Source: Galaxea fascicularis
Taxonomy: Eukaryota; Cnidaria; Anthozoa; Scleractinia; Euphylliidae
Direction of reading: 5' to 3'
NCBI GenBank assembly: GCA_948470475.1
Contig: OX419347.1
Span: 17,793,175-17,857,174 of the forward strand
Length of the DNA stretch: 64,000 bases
Part shown: one piece after another, positions 27,202 to 40,205 of the stretch
Layout of the letters: every line of letters starts with the position of its first letter
Numbering within the stretch: the stretch's first letter is position 1
Notes under the pieces: generated by a model
Told to the model about the DNA's origin: nothing
Database searches by the model: none
Seen by the model: only the letters and a program-made list of their open reading frames with translations
Translations under genes and position numbers: made by a program

Positions 27202-29099
27202 TGTTTAATCTGTACTTTGCAAGACGTTAACGGTGCGACTACTGTAATGACGTCAGTAAAAAGTACTTGAATGTTGTTTGTTAAGATCTCGCTGAGGTCA
27301 AACCCGCTGAAACTATCTTACTCTTTAACTTTGCTATGCTTATTCATTATGCTGACACAAGGTGGTTCTAATTTCTGAGTCTGGGTGGAGTGACGGGGAG
27401 GGCAACATTAAAATTAAACTGGGCATTTATTATGAGTTACAAGATGGTATAAACTTTTCTTGTAAAGTGGAATTCTAAAGTGTGACCACGCAGCGTAAAG
27501 CTGGGGTTGTGATTGCCGGAATCATTCCATAAAATAACTCTAAAGCCACATCATGTACCGAGCAATGAGGAAGTAGGAGTGACAAGTGAGTACAAATAGC
27601 TTACATCAATACTGAAGAAGCGAGAGGGCTTCGCCGGACTATTTCGTTGGCAGTATAATATTTTCTGATTATTTTTCGAATTAAAAATTACTTGTAATTG
27701 CGCTCTTGCTTACCATGGAAAAAAGTGAGTCAAGTTGTTAAGTGCTGGCTAACCTGGAACAAAATAAGCATGAATGTAGTTTCTAAAAGTGGATCATGGA
27801 CGTAATACCTTCATTTCTCATTTCATGCCCTAATTCAAACGTTTGAAAGGATTTTGAACACTTCCAGATGACAAACAACATTCCAGTTTTCCGTTAATGG
27901 GTCACACTTAAGAACCTTCACACCATGCAATGCATAAAGTGACACATAGATTCAGCTTTTACACCGTAGTAGACAGAAGCTGTACCCCCGTTGAAATATG
28001 ACTCAGTAGCTTCCTCAAACTGAAAACTTAGCTCCACTTTGTACAGCCGTAAAAAGCAGTTCGATTGGAACGGTTGTGCCCTAGTGCTTTAACCAAAATT
28101 CCAATATCGTCAAAACTACACTACTTCTTACTAAGTCAAAAGATGGAACTTAAGACTTTACCGTATAGGTCTTGAGTACTCCAAGAATTTCCCTCGATGC
28201 TTGTAAAATAATCTGCTAAGTTTCAGTTTCTAGTCAGTTAACGCTTTGCAGTTTCATTCTGTTGATGACGCTAAAACCGTTCCGCTGTGCAGTGCGCGTT
28301 GGTTTCTTGGTCAGTGTTCCAAGATGTTTGTTGACGTCCCCCGCTGCGGCTCTCGAATTGCGGAAATTCGTATCGCGTGAGGGAGATCACGATATTGATC
28401 ATTGTTTTGGACGTGTTTGCCCGAGAGTGTTGGAAAACATGACTCAATGAATAAGACCGGCTGCTTAGGTAGGAAAAAACTGACACAAATTTTTCTCTTT
28501 ATGCACTGCAATTAACTCATAGGAAAGTGAGATCTGCAATCATGTGGTTTAGATTCGCGTTATATTGCGCACATCGATTTGAACAACCATACTGAAATGT
28601 GTCAACATTTTTACGCTCATTTTGAACTCCCAAACTCGGTACGATTCAACGCCCGCAAGTCTTGAGCTCACAACCACAGTTCAATTCAAATTATATCTTG
28701 CTCTAATTGAATTTAATTGAAAAACATGTTCTCATGCTTGAAAATTTCTTGACCAGTCGTTCTGATTATCGACGATCCGGTTTTCCTCAGAAGATCCGAG
28801 AAACGTTGATTCGTGCTGTGCGCTCGAAGATGTGAAATTTACAATGCAACTCTCCTTCATCGCAAAGAAGACGCGACAGAAAGTTGTTCTTTTCCACAGA
28901 CCAGTAGGCAAAACAAATCTATGGACCTGTAGAATCTCCTTACTGAAGGTAAGGGAAATATGGAAGCCACTGGCGAGAATTTGCATTCTGATATGAAGGT
29001 TATGAACAGAGGAGAGTCTAACTAGCATACATTGAATAGAAAAAGTGGGATTGTACCCTCTCAGAGCCACTGTATGAGTTTGACAATCGCCCGCAAGGC
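27202..29099. other. Non-coding stretch, nothing recognised
   Basis: No exon, RNA gene or repeat family was identified. A GC-richer island at about 28280-28400 is open on both strands but gives no recognisable protein. Confidence 0.45.
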
Positions 29100-29345
29100 C
29101 TCTAATAAAAATAATAATAATAGTAATAATAACTGTGTTTATAGTGGAAGTGCACTTAGCTATCCAAGCTAGTTTACAGGCACTCCACTTAAATCCAAAG
29201 AAACAAATAATTCAAATAAACTTAACATGATAAGAATCCCAACTGGCGGGAGGCAAACCAGTTGGCTATTTACAAGGATAACCGAGGAGTTGAACTAGGC
29301 GTTTTTGAAAGGTCCCGCTGCCCAAAAGAGTTCGCGGGATTATTC
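29100..29345 (-). mobile_element. Probable tRNA-derived SINE
   Basis: Read on the minus strand, the 5' part contains GGGCAGCGGGACC (A-box-like) and about 20 nt later AGTTCAACTCC (B-box-like), the spacing of a pol III promoter. A body follows with AGCCAACTGGTTTGCCTCCC, and the 3' end is an irregular (TTA/ATT) tract at about 29100-29130. This is the layout of a tRNA-derived SINE with a microsatellite tail. The A-box match is weak and no second copy was found here. Confidence 0.55.
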
Positions 29346-29987
29346 CTGGCTGAAGCACCCAGCCTCATGTTTCCAATAATTGGTTGAAAATATCGTCTCG
29401 ATCTCTCGACCTTGGGATGATCTGACCGTTATTCTGAGTGTTATTAAAGGCAAGACAAAAGGCACAATGCATGAAATAAAACATGTTGTCAGAAGGGAAA
29501 AACAAAATACAAAAATATTCATCCACCAAAGGATTATAGATATGGAGCACATGACAAGTTTTTCCAAAATAAACAGTTATTGGAAAGCGTTGTTTTTAAG
29601 GAAGGAGAATTTCAGAATGGCACCCGACGAGACGGGCGTTTCTTTATATTTCTTTAGAAGCGTTTTTCTGCGCTTTTCTCTAGGGATGTTTGATTAAACT
29701 TTTGTCTAACAATTTTACCCGGTTACGATTTCATAGCTGGATATATATTTTTCACGACAGTCACGGAAAACGGAAACTTATTCTCCCGATAAATTTGTAT
29801 TTACCAGCCGTCTTTGCCTTTCCACGAATCCTGGCAAGAATTGAAACCTGCCACCGCTGCAAAGGCAAAATTCCGCTAAAAAATTAGACGGGATTGATGG
29901 AGGATTGACGAGTCTCTATCGTTATGGACGCTGTTATGTTTAGATGAGTCGCCCTCAAAGGGTGATATCTTAGTGAAGCGATTGCCG

Positions 29988-30288
29988 TATTGTAGGCTTA
30001 ATGAGCGAAAAACAATCACTCTGCCCGTGCGTTTTACATTTTGGTACATTTCTTTGCCGTCCTCTGCAAAACAACAACGTGAAATGACCAAATTTTGGGT
30101 TTTCCCGAGAACCGTGAGCGCATGACGACAAGTTTTTCTTTCTTTTTCTTTGCTTTAGTTAACACCGTTCACAGTAATTTAGACCCTGGACAGCTCGCCA
30201 GCCATTTTCATGTTAAACAAATTGGAATAATCGTCATAGAGTTACAAAAACGAGAAGTTGTATTTTCAAATGACGTTTTCGGTGCCGT
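29988..30288 (+). repeat. Left arm of a ~300-bp inverted repeat pair
   Basis: This segment (GGCTTAATGAG..AAAAACAAT .. GTTTTACATTTTGGTACATT .. TTCAAATGACGTTTTCG) is matched in inverse orientation by 31344-31637, with substitutions and indels across about 300 bp. The pair encloses about 1.05 kb. A third, more degraded and shorter relative lies at about 30395-30605 in direct orientation to this arm. Confidence 0.75.
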
Positions 30289-31343
30289 CGCCGTCGTCGT
30301 TTCTTAAGCTCCGCAATTGGGGAGTTTAAGGTGACACGGCGACTAGGATGGTAAGGAGAATATCAAAGCAATGGGTTTAAAAAGCAAAACATCAACTCTG
30401 CACTTTCATCGCACTTTTGGATACATTTCTTTATAATTTTACGTTTCATTTCTTCTTCTTTTTAAACTTGGAACTGGTCCTTAGATTTGACTGCAGAAGA
30501 AATCGTGTACATGAATTTAGCGAGTCGGAAGACTGGCGATGAAGTTTGAAAGAACGCGAATTCAGTTTACAGATGATGTTTTCTTTACCGTCACCACCGT
30601 GGAATCTTTTGGTAGTTTTGTAAAATTGTTTTTTAACTCAGTCCAAAACTTCTGAGAGAAGGGAGGAATGGGGTGGGGAGGGAGGGGGAGGCCTGTTAAT
30701 AGTTTGCAGTACCCGCAAAACCTGAAACTGGAGTAGTCTGGAGTAGTCTAAGGCATATCACTCGAAATTGTAACAAGTGAGTGTGGTTATTAGAACGCGC
30801 CGTGAGCCATGTGCCATCTGTGCTTGGTATAGCTTTAAAAGTACGCTTACATATTGTAATGAGAAATTCTGGCCCACCTTTTCTTAGAAATACCCGCTAG
30901 ACTCTTACGTAGAGAAACTGTAAGCACTAGTACTGCCATCAAATAGCCAACAAGGTAGTCCGCACTAAGCACACTTGTTTTAAGAGGATTTCTCGTTGTT
31001 TGCCTGTCCTCAATTGTCGTGAGCTGGCGTGCGACAGAGGACCGCAAAAATTCGCAGTTCAATATTAGCTCGGGGAAAAAGAAGAATTAAAGGAGACCTT
31101 TAGATTAAAGGTAATTTTATAGTCTTTGACGCCTCTGTAAAGATCTTACTGAGCCTTTTTTACCGGCCCAAAATCCTTTCGCTCATGAACAAGATTCATA
31201 AACTTATAGATTTAACAATTTTTTACAAACCAAACGCCAACGGCCTTATAACTTGGCTCACTTATCGGGATATAGTGAATTGGCTTAAAAAGAAATATCT
31301 GATTTTCCTACCTTGTTCTGCAATACTGTGATGTCGCAGATAA
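30289..31343. other. Spacer between the inverted ~300-bp repeats
   Basis: It holds the small palindromic motif CTTAAGCTCCGCAATTGGGGAGTTTAAG at about 30303-30331 (split into its two halves CTTAAGCTCC and GGGGAGTTTAAG), a degenerate third repeat copy at about 30395-30605, and a G-rich patch near 30660-30690. No coding exon is seen. Confidence 0.5.
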
Positions 31344-31637
31344 CGGGAACGAAAACGTCATTTGAAAATGAAACTTCCCGTTTTTGGTACTCTTTCGTGA
31401 TTATTCCAACTTGTTCAACTTAAAAAATGCTGGCGAACTGTCCAGGGTTTGAATTAGTGTGAACTGTGTTAAAGTAAACAAAAAGAAACAAAAAATTTGC
31501 TGTCATGCGGTCACGTTCGGGTAAAAACCGAAAATTTAGTCATTTCACGCCGTCGTTTTGCAGATGACAGCAAAGAAATGTACCAAAAGGTAAAACGCAC
31601 GTGCAGAGCTATTGTTTTTCCCTCATTAAGCCCATTG
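31344..31637 (-). repeat. Right arm of the ~300-bp inverted repeat pair
   Basis: The reverse complement of the segment at 29988-30288: GAAAACGTCATTTGAAAATG at its left, AAATGTACCAAAAGGTAAAAC in the middle-right and CATTAAGCCC at the right end. Divergence between the arms indicates old copies of one family, not a recent duplication. Confidence 0.75.
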
Positions 31638-34600
31638 TTGTGTGGCGTTGCGTAAACTCCCTATTAAAATTCCATCATGAGCGACGTTTCTTGTGTGTTT
31701 TCATTGCCCAACGCGGATACCAGGCCTCTGCTATCAGATTGTTTTGACAAATAAGTTGCCAGTTTTGCTTCTGGGCGTATGCTGTTTAAGGTAGTAAGCT
31801 TAAGTTATGCTAAAGATTCAATTCCAAAAAGAAACCCTGATTAAATACCATAAATATTTACTCGTTTTTTTCTAGAGTTTACTACTCAATCTTGACTTTT
31901 AATTTGACGTAATCTCTTGTGACTAAAATTGCGGTTGTCATAACAAAATCATAGGGAGGAGTTCTCTACAAAAGACCCATCCCGGTTTGAAGTCTTTATC
32001 TACAAATTGTGTGGGCTTTGCCTCTCTAATCGAGGAAAACATAAAAAGTTATTAAGGTTAACTTACGTAATAGCCAACAGAAAACAAAACAAAACAAAGA
32101 CGCATTGTACGCTCAAGCTAGTGAATGCTTTTCTTGACGTTTGTGAAATGTATGGCCAACAATTTTAAGGTCTATTGCGCCTCATAGGTTGTGGCTCACC
32201 AGTCTGAAATTGGATGAGATTCGGCTTGCTTTTCAGTTGTGGTTTTGAAAGGCAACTTAGTTTTGCTTTGTTGAACGGGTTGCGCAGTGTTGGTCTGAAA
32301 TAGTGCAGCTTTGAAATAATGTTATGGTTTGAACAACTCAGTTGGCAAAAAGATAAAGATAATTACAAACAATTGTTGAGAACAAAAGTTAACGATTACA
32401 GCCAACTCTCACTTACAATAAGTCGCCTCGGTATGCCTCTGTCGGAATTAAAGTTAGCAAGCTGGTGTTCTACACTATAGCGAGTGATTGGAGCTGCAGA
32501 TCAGAAAGTTTCACTCTTTAACACAAAATTCGTAAATTTTACTCCCCGCTCAGCAAGAAATTAAACTCACTGCAGGAATATAGCTTGCATACTTTTCTAA
32601 TACACTCTTTCCGTCAACTTTGAATAATAGGAGATAACATACTAGTCTTATCTTGTTTCAAAGGAAGCATTGGAGATTAATTTATCAATATTTTACATGC
32701 AGCTTTTTGTTTGGTTTCGAGAGTTCCACATAACATGCTAACATGACCATGTACCACCTCGAGGGTCGGGCCAAGTCCTCATGACAAAAGATCAAAATAA
32801 GACTACTGAGCAAAAATATGACACTGCAAATGGGTTACATGGCGAAATGAAAGTCGTAAAAACAAAAATCAGACGTTTGCCTCCACAAAGAATTTTAAAT
32901 CGCATAAGCAGCCGGTCCACAGCTCAGCGGTTGGTAGGTCGAAAGAACCCTAACAGTAGCCAATATATAGAACACCCAAAAAAAGCCGTAATATTACACA
33001 ATCAATCAAAATATTGACTTAACACATCTTGGGAGATATTACTTGATCTCAGTGATGTTTTCACTTGACTTCCTACTAGGATTTAGGTTATCCGCTCCGA
33101 CTTGCCCCCGGAGAAGTTCAGCTCTCATAAAAATAGATGAAAAAGATAAAAAAAAATTGTGATTAAAAAACGATAACATCTGCTGGAAAAGGCAAGTTTG
33201 CAAACCATCTTCTGCCGGCCAATCGTATTTTGATAAGATCACCGGAAATTGCAGTTCAGTTTGGCGATGTGACTGGTTCTGTAATCAAGGTACATGACAC
33301 ATGATTCTTGCTATGTTCCCGGTAATTTGTGTTTTATCTTGTGGTTTGAATGTTTTTACTAACAATTTCCCATCAAAGCCTTTTGGTTATGAGATGGCAG
33401 ATACTCGCTTGTCATGTTCAACAAGCGCCAGCAGTGAGTGGAATAATTATTTTATTACAACCCGTAAGAGGTATTGCTAGATTTTGTTGATTAATTCCAC
33501 TGTGCAGGAAGACACTATTTGTCAAGCACCGTAAAATGGCTTATATATCATAGTCGCTAAGCCAATGAAAACAATGGAACTCCAGCCGCTACGTTACCCA
33601 GTTTTTATACCCAATAGCAAACAACTGGTCTGAACTGAGAGCGAAAGCCGATGTTGTCTAGGTTTTTGTAGAACGTGCGTAAGATAGTTTTCTGTTTATC
33701 TTTAACTTAGTTATTTCAGTTCTTCTTGTGATAAAGATATTTATAAGTCAATCACTCTTTCCTCTTAAAAAAACTGATATCTCTAGCATTTTTTTAGATC
33801 GTAATTATTTGATTGTTCACCAATAAGCGATAGTAATTCGTGTCGAACTGAACCATGGGATTTGATCTGAAAGTTATGTCACCTTTCATCTATTTTTCTC
33901 CTTTTTCGGTGGTCCAAAGTAAGATGAACCCACCACTGGCCTTGAGAAAATTTTCCCACAAGTTCATAACAACCCTTTTGATTTGTAGGCGAATTTCGTT
34001 ATTATTTTTGCTTTTGCTTTTGTTTTTGATTCACGGACGGAAAGGAAGTCATGGAAAAATCAGAACAGAACGCGAGGACAAACACTCCAATTTTGGGGGC
34101 CAAGTACGTCTTTTGCTTTATGCACTAAGTTCAGTATTCTTGATCTACCAAAGGGACATGTTTAGGATAGCAAACACTGAGGATAATGGCTGGATGCATA
34201 GAGAAGTCGTCTTATGAAGTTGACCTTGGGAAATATGCCTTTAACAGCAGCATTGGCCGTGAGAACCGTCACCATCATGCCATTTTTTACACATTAAAAA
34301 TAACGTCAAAATATCTCAAACTTACATTTTTAAAACACAGTTCTTTGGTGCTTCCTTTGCATCTCGCATCGCTCGCTCAACTTGTTTAGTTTTATTTTAC
34401 AATGACTATGTGGGGGACATGAACTGTCCTGGTTAGAATTCCCAAATCGAAGATTTAATTTTCAAGATATTTGACAATTTTCGTTATGTTCTTCCTGGGG
34501 GGGTTGTTCGATCGCTTGCTGCACCCTAATTACACTGCATTTACAAGAATAACTATGAAAATAAGGTTTAATGTCGTAATGAAATGGGACCAAACTAGCG

Positions 34601-37600
34601 TTGATGAACTATTCTCACAACTGACACTTCAATTTCTTTGCATTGTATTACAAGTCTCAATTTCGCGGTATCTTTACAGTTTTGCAGATTATTGCCTCAT
34701 AGCTTGTCTGTTCCAGTATCGTTGAAGAAACTTTTTTATGCAAATATTTTGAACGTGAAGAATCGCGAAGACTTGCGTGTGTATCTCAATTTCTGGGAGG
34801 CCATGTAAACTCCAAAATATTATCATATGTATACATCCTTTTTGCGCTACAAAATTTGCATAACGAAACTAAATTAAAATTCGCGGTGTCCATCTACAAC
34901 ACACACTGCACTATTTTTCTTCCTCATGTTTGTTTAACTACTGAAAATCAGCTATTGCCTTAAAGATTACTAAAATTTTAGATTTTCTTTTACCCGTTTG
35001 TAATCGACAAAAACTCCAAGGTCGCTAAGAGAATTAATCTTTGAGTGCAGGCCACTGGCGAGTCATTAACGGCAGATATCAGTTCCTTAGACACAGGAAG
35101 TCGAATCGATTCTATAACGACCAACCGGCCATTGTTTAGGGTTTCTAGTGGTAAAAGACCGCGAGATGCCTGATTATAGAAACCGCGGTGGGGTAGTTAA
35201 TTTTGTTTTTCCTTACGGCACAGCTCTCTCTGATAAACACTGTACAGAAACAACTGTATCCCAAGGCAGGCACATGTGGAAGTCAAAGCATCTGCAGCTT
35301 AAGCGGAAGACATTTTGGTCTTCTTTGTTGCAAACCCGGAGTGCGCCCATAAGGGATTGGCTAAACAGATGTAAGACTTGAGGGGCAAAAAAGTTTGTTC
35401 TTTCTTTAGTCCCCTCGTTTCTTTCATTATTACTCGCAGAAAGACAAACTCTAGAGCTAAACGACACTTAATTTAGAGAAACTGCCGCTTGAGGAATAAG
35501 TTGCTATCATAAATCTTTACCCTCCGCAGAAATGGAGCACTCGCGTAGTGGCGAGAAAAAACTGCTTTGTCTTAGAATACATTACTGATTTTTGGGAGAG
35601 CGATTAATTTATCGTGTATATAGTACGAGTTTCGTATGATTAAAATACTACAATAATACAAAAAAAATAACGGAGATAATTTACCTGGGTCCAAGCTCTG
35701 AAGCGATATGTGCGGCGGTTTCTTTCTCGATCGTCAGTCAAGGTGAAAGTCTGAATATAAAATATCACTCTTGATTTGCTCCGCCTTGCTCTAGGGTTTC
35801 AATGTGTTCTGTTTTCAGTGCTTTATCCTCTATTTTATATTTTTCGGGAAGACATCTCCAAACACGAGAGGAACAGCTGTTTTTGTGCCATTCTCACAAG
35901 CTGTCTTTTTTTAATTCATGCGCGATGACAGCTTTTCGCTTAAAGTCTTTCAAGTATTATTATTCTTTCATCGTTGGTTTGTTCAAATCGTCCAGTTTGA
36001 CACGAAACTGACAAATCTCCGTGTTTCGTCGCTAGGTTTCGCAAATTAAAAGTGCAAGTGACCCATTAACGAGCCAAATTCTCGCTGGGATTCATAATTT
36101 CAACGAATCATATCATCTATCAATTCGAGAAGAAATGTATTTGAAATAAACGGTATATCCCAAAGAGTCCGTCGCGCCAAATAGGAAAGTAAATTGAATA
36201 CAAAAAAAATGTAGGAAGAAGGATTGAAATGGATAGGTTAAAAAATTAATGGTAAATGGTACGAGGTATAAAAAATGGAAATTAAAAAAAAAAAGAGAGA
36301 GAGAGAGAGAGAGACAATCATGAACTCTCAAATTGAAATGAACACACTTTTGAACTGAAAGGCCATGAAACTCGAGATAGCTAATGGAAAGCTTGCAGAT
36401 CATTTCGCTCAAATGAGCTCAGACCTTTATCGCTGAAACAGAATCAAAACGATCAATTTAACGAATTGTCAGTATTCTACTCTTGTAAAAAGGCAGGTTC
36501 CCACTTCGTTACGTTTTTAACACTATGGCATAAAGTCGCTCACAGAGAAGAGCAATCATTGTCGCTGTGTTTCCAGGGAAATCAGAACTAACTTAAGCTC
36601 ATTGAAAGAGCCCTTTTTCTCGTTACATCATCGAACCAGCTTGACACATAAAATTCTACACTGTGACAATAACTGAATCAGTAGCATCTGGGGATGAAAT
36701 CGGAAGTCCTTGTTAATCTCTTGTGATACAGCTGATTGCGGTACTCAGGGCGCTTCTAACTTTTGCGCCTACCGGGAAATCATTCAGTATCTCTGGCTGT
36801 TCAAGTGAAATCTTCGACGTATGTATCACCTTTTATGGCGTCATAAACGTCACCACTACGCCTTGGGTCTGTGAAGGTACCCTATAGGCATATTCAAATA
36901 TAAACTCCTGAGAAGCACTTTCCTGCGGGGTGGTGCCGTTTAATATGCTGTGAAAAGTTTTTCCTCAGTACTTTTGAGTCTGTGGATAAATTCCTTAAGT
37001 TTTAAAGTTCATATAAGAGCTACTGATTAGTGCTCAGTTTCAATCCTGCAGAACAACAGGTACCTATTAGTGAAATCCTAGCATGAGAACTGCTGGTCAT
37101 CAGAAGTGAAGCTCCCTTTAGTCTATAAAGGTACGAATCGGTTTTCATGGCGCCGAAAGTGGTATTTTTGTGAGCCAAATGGGTATAGATTTAAAAAAAA
37201 TTGTTTTGAAGTCTGAAAACAAGCACAAGCCACGTTTGGAAAGAAACATAATTTGATCTGAGATAGGGTTAACATTGGCGGAGCTAAAATACATACCGCG
37301 CCCTCCGAAAGGAAAAACGTCCTAAGAGAAGGCCGTATCCTGGGCTACTGAGAGGTTCTGTTTATATTGTTGTATCGTAAGGTGTTTCCACCTTTCGTTT
37401 CTATTGTTAAAAACCTGAGTGAAAATTTAAAATGAAAATACTAAGGAGTACTTTTAGCACGAAAGCTTACATCAGTACAGTTTCTCAACTTTTTCGACGA
37501 AACTCCCACCAATTATAACAAAAATATTGTTAAAAGTTATCAAACCACGAAGATATTTTTTTCACATTTCTTGCACGGTCTCTCTCTCTCTTCTCCTTTC

Positions 37601-39816
37601 TTATCTTTGTTAGCTCTGTTCCGACCGGCACGAAGCTCACTTTTTTCAAAGTTAGAGAAAAAGTCTAAGAGTTTCTCTTACGTTTCCCTTCGTTCAGAGA
37701 CGTGGTATCGTCGTTTTGGCAAAGGGAGTGTTTGATGTTTTTTTGGATTCTTGCTATCATCTCTCTAATCTTTCTGTCATTTTAGTTGTTTATTATTTTT
37801 GGTCGAAAATTTGCATTGAACACGTGGATGTTTTTCAAACATTGCTAATGTTCAGCACTTGCGGAAAGGGAAGAACCGGAACATACAAGATCTATGTTTC
37901 TGGAAACTGAGAACTCAGTACAATTTCAGAACTAGGAATTTAATGGGAAGAAGGATGTGAAGCCATGCAATGTGGTTTTAGGGATGAGTTTGCAACTTTC
38001 GCAGTTCAACATCTGCGGTTGAGGTCCAAGTTATGTCTCAGGGACATCCACGACTATATGAATTATTCCGGTGAAAAACCAGTTAAGTAGGGCTTAATTA
38101 ATCGACTCAGAAATATTTACTTACCAGAAAATGACAAACGAGGTTTCATCCGTGACACGATGGCTCAAATAACTACAGCTTGCATTGAAGTAATTTTGAG
38201 AAAACAAGGTGCAAACATCAGCTTGGATTCTTAAAGAGCTCGAGGAATAACATTCCTGTCATAAAACTATGTACTCTTCGGGGGGAATAAATAAGCTGGA
38301 GTTACCTTTTCAAAGAGCGTCATTGGAACTAATCACCTTGAAAGCCACATTTGACACATTTTCCCTACATTTTCTAACTGCATACCCCCTTAAGCTTATT
38401 TTAAGGAGACGCGTTAACTTTGCAGCCAAGGTTCCAGCTTTTCAAAGAATTGTTGATAAAAGGGATTTTTGAGAAGCAATGTTTTTTAACAATGAGTGAG
38501 ATTTTCGTGCACATTGAATTCGTCATGGAGTCCATTAGAATTACTCCTAATGCACGCTCAAAAGAGCACAACTATTGACAAGATACCCCGTGGTTTCGTT
38601 TTTGTCGGACCAAACAGACGTTTGGCGCCGAGCGATCCAGGAGGGCTTGCTTTTAGAAACAAAGATTGATAGGGATTCCGAATTAGCACTCATCCGCTAA
38701 AAGGTACCGAGCTTTTTGCTATGCAAAGCGGGATCCTGTGTTATTATCCCAGTGGGACTCCAAACAAAGGGAACGCTCGTAATAGAGTTTTAGTGAGAGC
38801 GGTGTTTAAAGGATTATCGATTTTCGCAAAAGAATTCAAGCCATTAAAAGTGGCCTGCCTCAGTCAAACGAAGTTGTTTCTTTAAGGCGCACGGAGGTAT
38901 GTTTATAAGTTGAAGTTGGCTTTAAGATTTAAAAAACAACATTGGTTTCTGTATAATATAAATTACACACATGGTGACAGCTTTGTTAATAGTTTGCTTT
39001 AATTTCGATACCGACGGATCTAAGTGCCTATATACTGCGGAAAACGATAAACACCTTAATTGCATACAAGCAAGCTGTTTTTGCACGGTGGAATTTGAAT
39101 TAGGCGTTGAGTCCACTTAGTTGCTACGAGTTAGAAAAGGAATCGAATGTCTTTTTTCTGCTTTATTTAGGTAAAGTCCGACAAATACAATGATATTACG
39201 ACGATACTTATTCTTTCAAGACAAATCGCAGGCTCACACTAGACTCGAGCCATTCTCCTCTCCGTCTGCACTCTTCCGACCCATCTCTTCTACAGTACCA
39301 TACTTTCTAAGCGAGTCTTCATAAAAGAGAATTCTAAATGGTCCAGTCTCTGCTGCGACTGTGCCTCACTTGAAAAGCGAACTAATTAATATTCATAATA
39401 ACAACGCTCGATAACAAATTTTGCTATAAACATAATATATAGTTATAATCTAAGTTCAATAAAATAATACACGCCTGTGAAGGGATGTCATCTTTTTGCT
39501 TTACTATACTGCCTAAAGGTCATTTCTACGATCCTAACATAGGATCATCATGACAAACTTTTATAACAGAGCTTCAATGTCCTTTGTAATATCCTAATAA
39601 AAGAAAACAGCAAAAAGAAGCTGTAACGTAAGATCACTAAGGTAACGCTACTTTAGTTATCATAAGGGGTGTGTAGAAAGCGGACTGTCGCCCGAAAACT
39701 GCCCAAACTTCCCGGCATTGTGTTGATGGTGCTAAGGCAGTACAACGTTTCGGTAGGCGTAGCCTACGAGCGCAGGTTAAGGTTTCGTTTGTGGGAAGGA
39801 AGTGATCGGAAGTGTG
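31638..39816. other. Long non-coding stretch
   Basis: No coding exon was recognised in about 8.2 kb. A (GA)n tract lies at 36294-36314. A word group GAGCCAAATGGGTATAGATTT near 37170-37190 resembles GAGCCGTTTGGG and GGGTATAGATTTTGACC near 40275-40310 and may mark a dispersed repeat. Confidence 0.45.
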
Positions 39817-40205
39817 TCGATACCGGTTGCGTTTTGACAGCGTGTTAGCAATGTGCTGCCGGTGTCGATAATGTTTCGGAAGTATGTTGGTAATATTTCA
39901 GGAGTGACACTAGTGTTTCGGTGGTACCGTGTCACCGGTATGGGCAACACCAGGGGGCGCCCCACGTTATAATATTTTGGTAGTTAGTCGCTAATGTTTC
40001 GGTGGTATGTCGTTAATGCTTCGGTAGCCTGTTGCTAATGTTTCGGTGATATATCGCTGTTTTGGTGTTGTGACGATAACGGTTTCGATAGTATGTCGCA
40101 AAAACTTCGTTAGTATGTCGGTAATGTTCGGTAGTATCTCGCTAATATTTCGGTTGCGTGTCGCTAATCTTTCGGCAGTAAGTCGATAATGTTTGAGGCA
40201 GTGTG
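39817..40205. repeat. Minisatellite with a 22-bp unit
   Basis: The clearest run (about 39985-40200) reads as consecutive, imperfect 22-bp units of the form GTCGCTAATGTTTCGGTAGTAT, about ten in a row, some shortened to 19-21 bp. More diverged units extend left to about 39817. The array contains no stop-free long frame that would suggest a coding repeat. Confidence 0.85.

Noticed and set aside
28732..29070. 112-codon minus-strand open frame
   Set aside because: No recognisable domain or homology and no splice signals; compatible with chance.
33855..34217. 120-codon + strand open frame with a Leu run
   Set aside because: No family resemblance, low complexity in the hydrophobic part, and no splice context; frames of this length are expected by chance in 25 kb.
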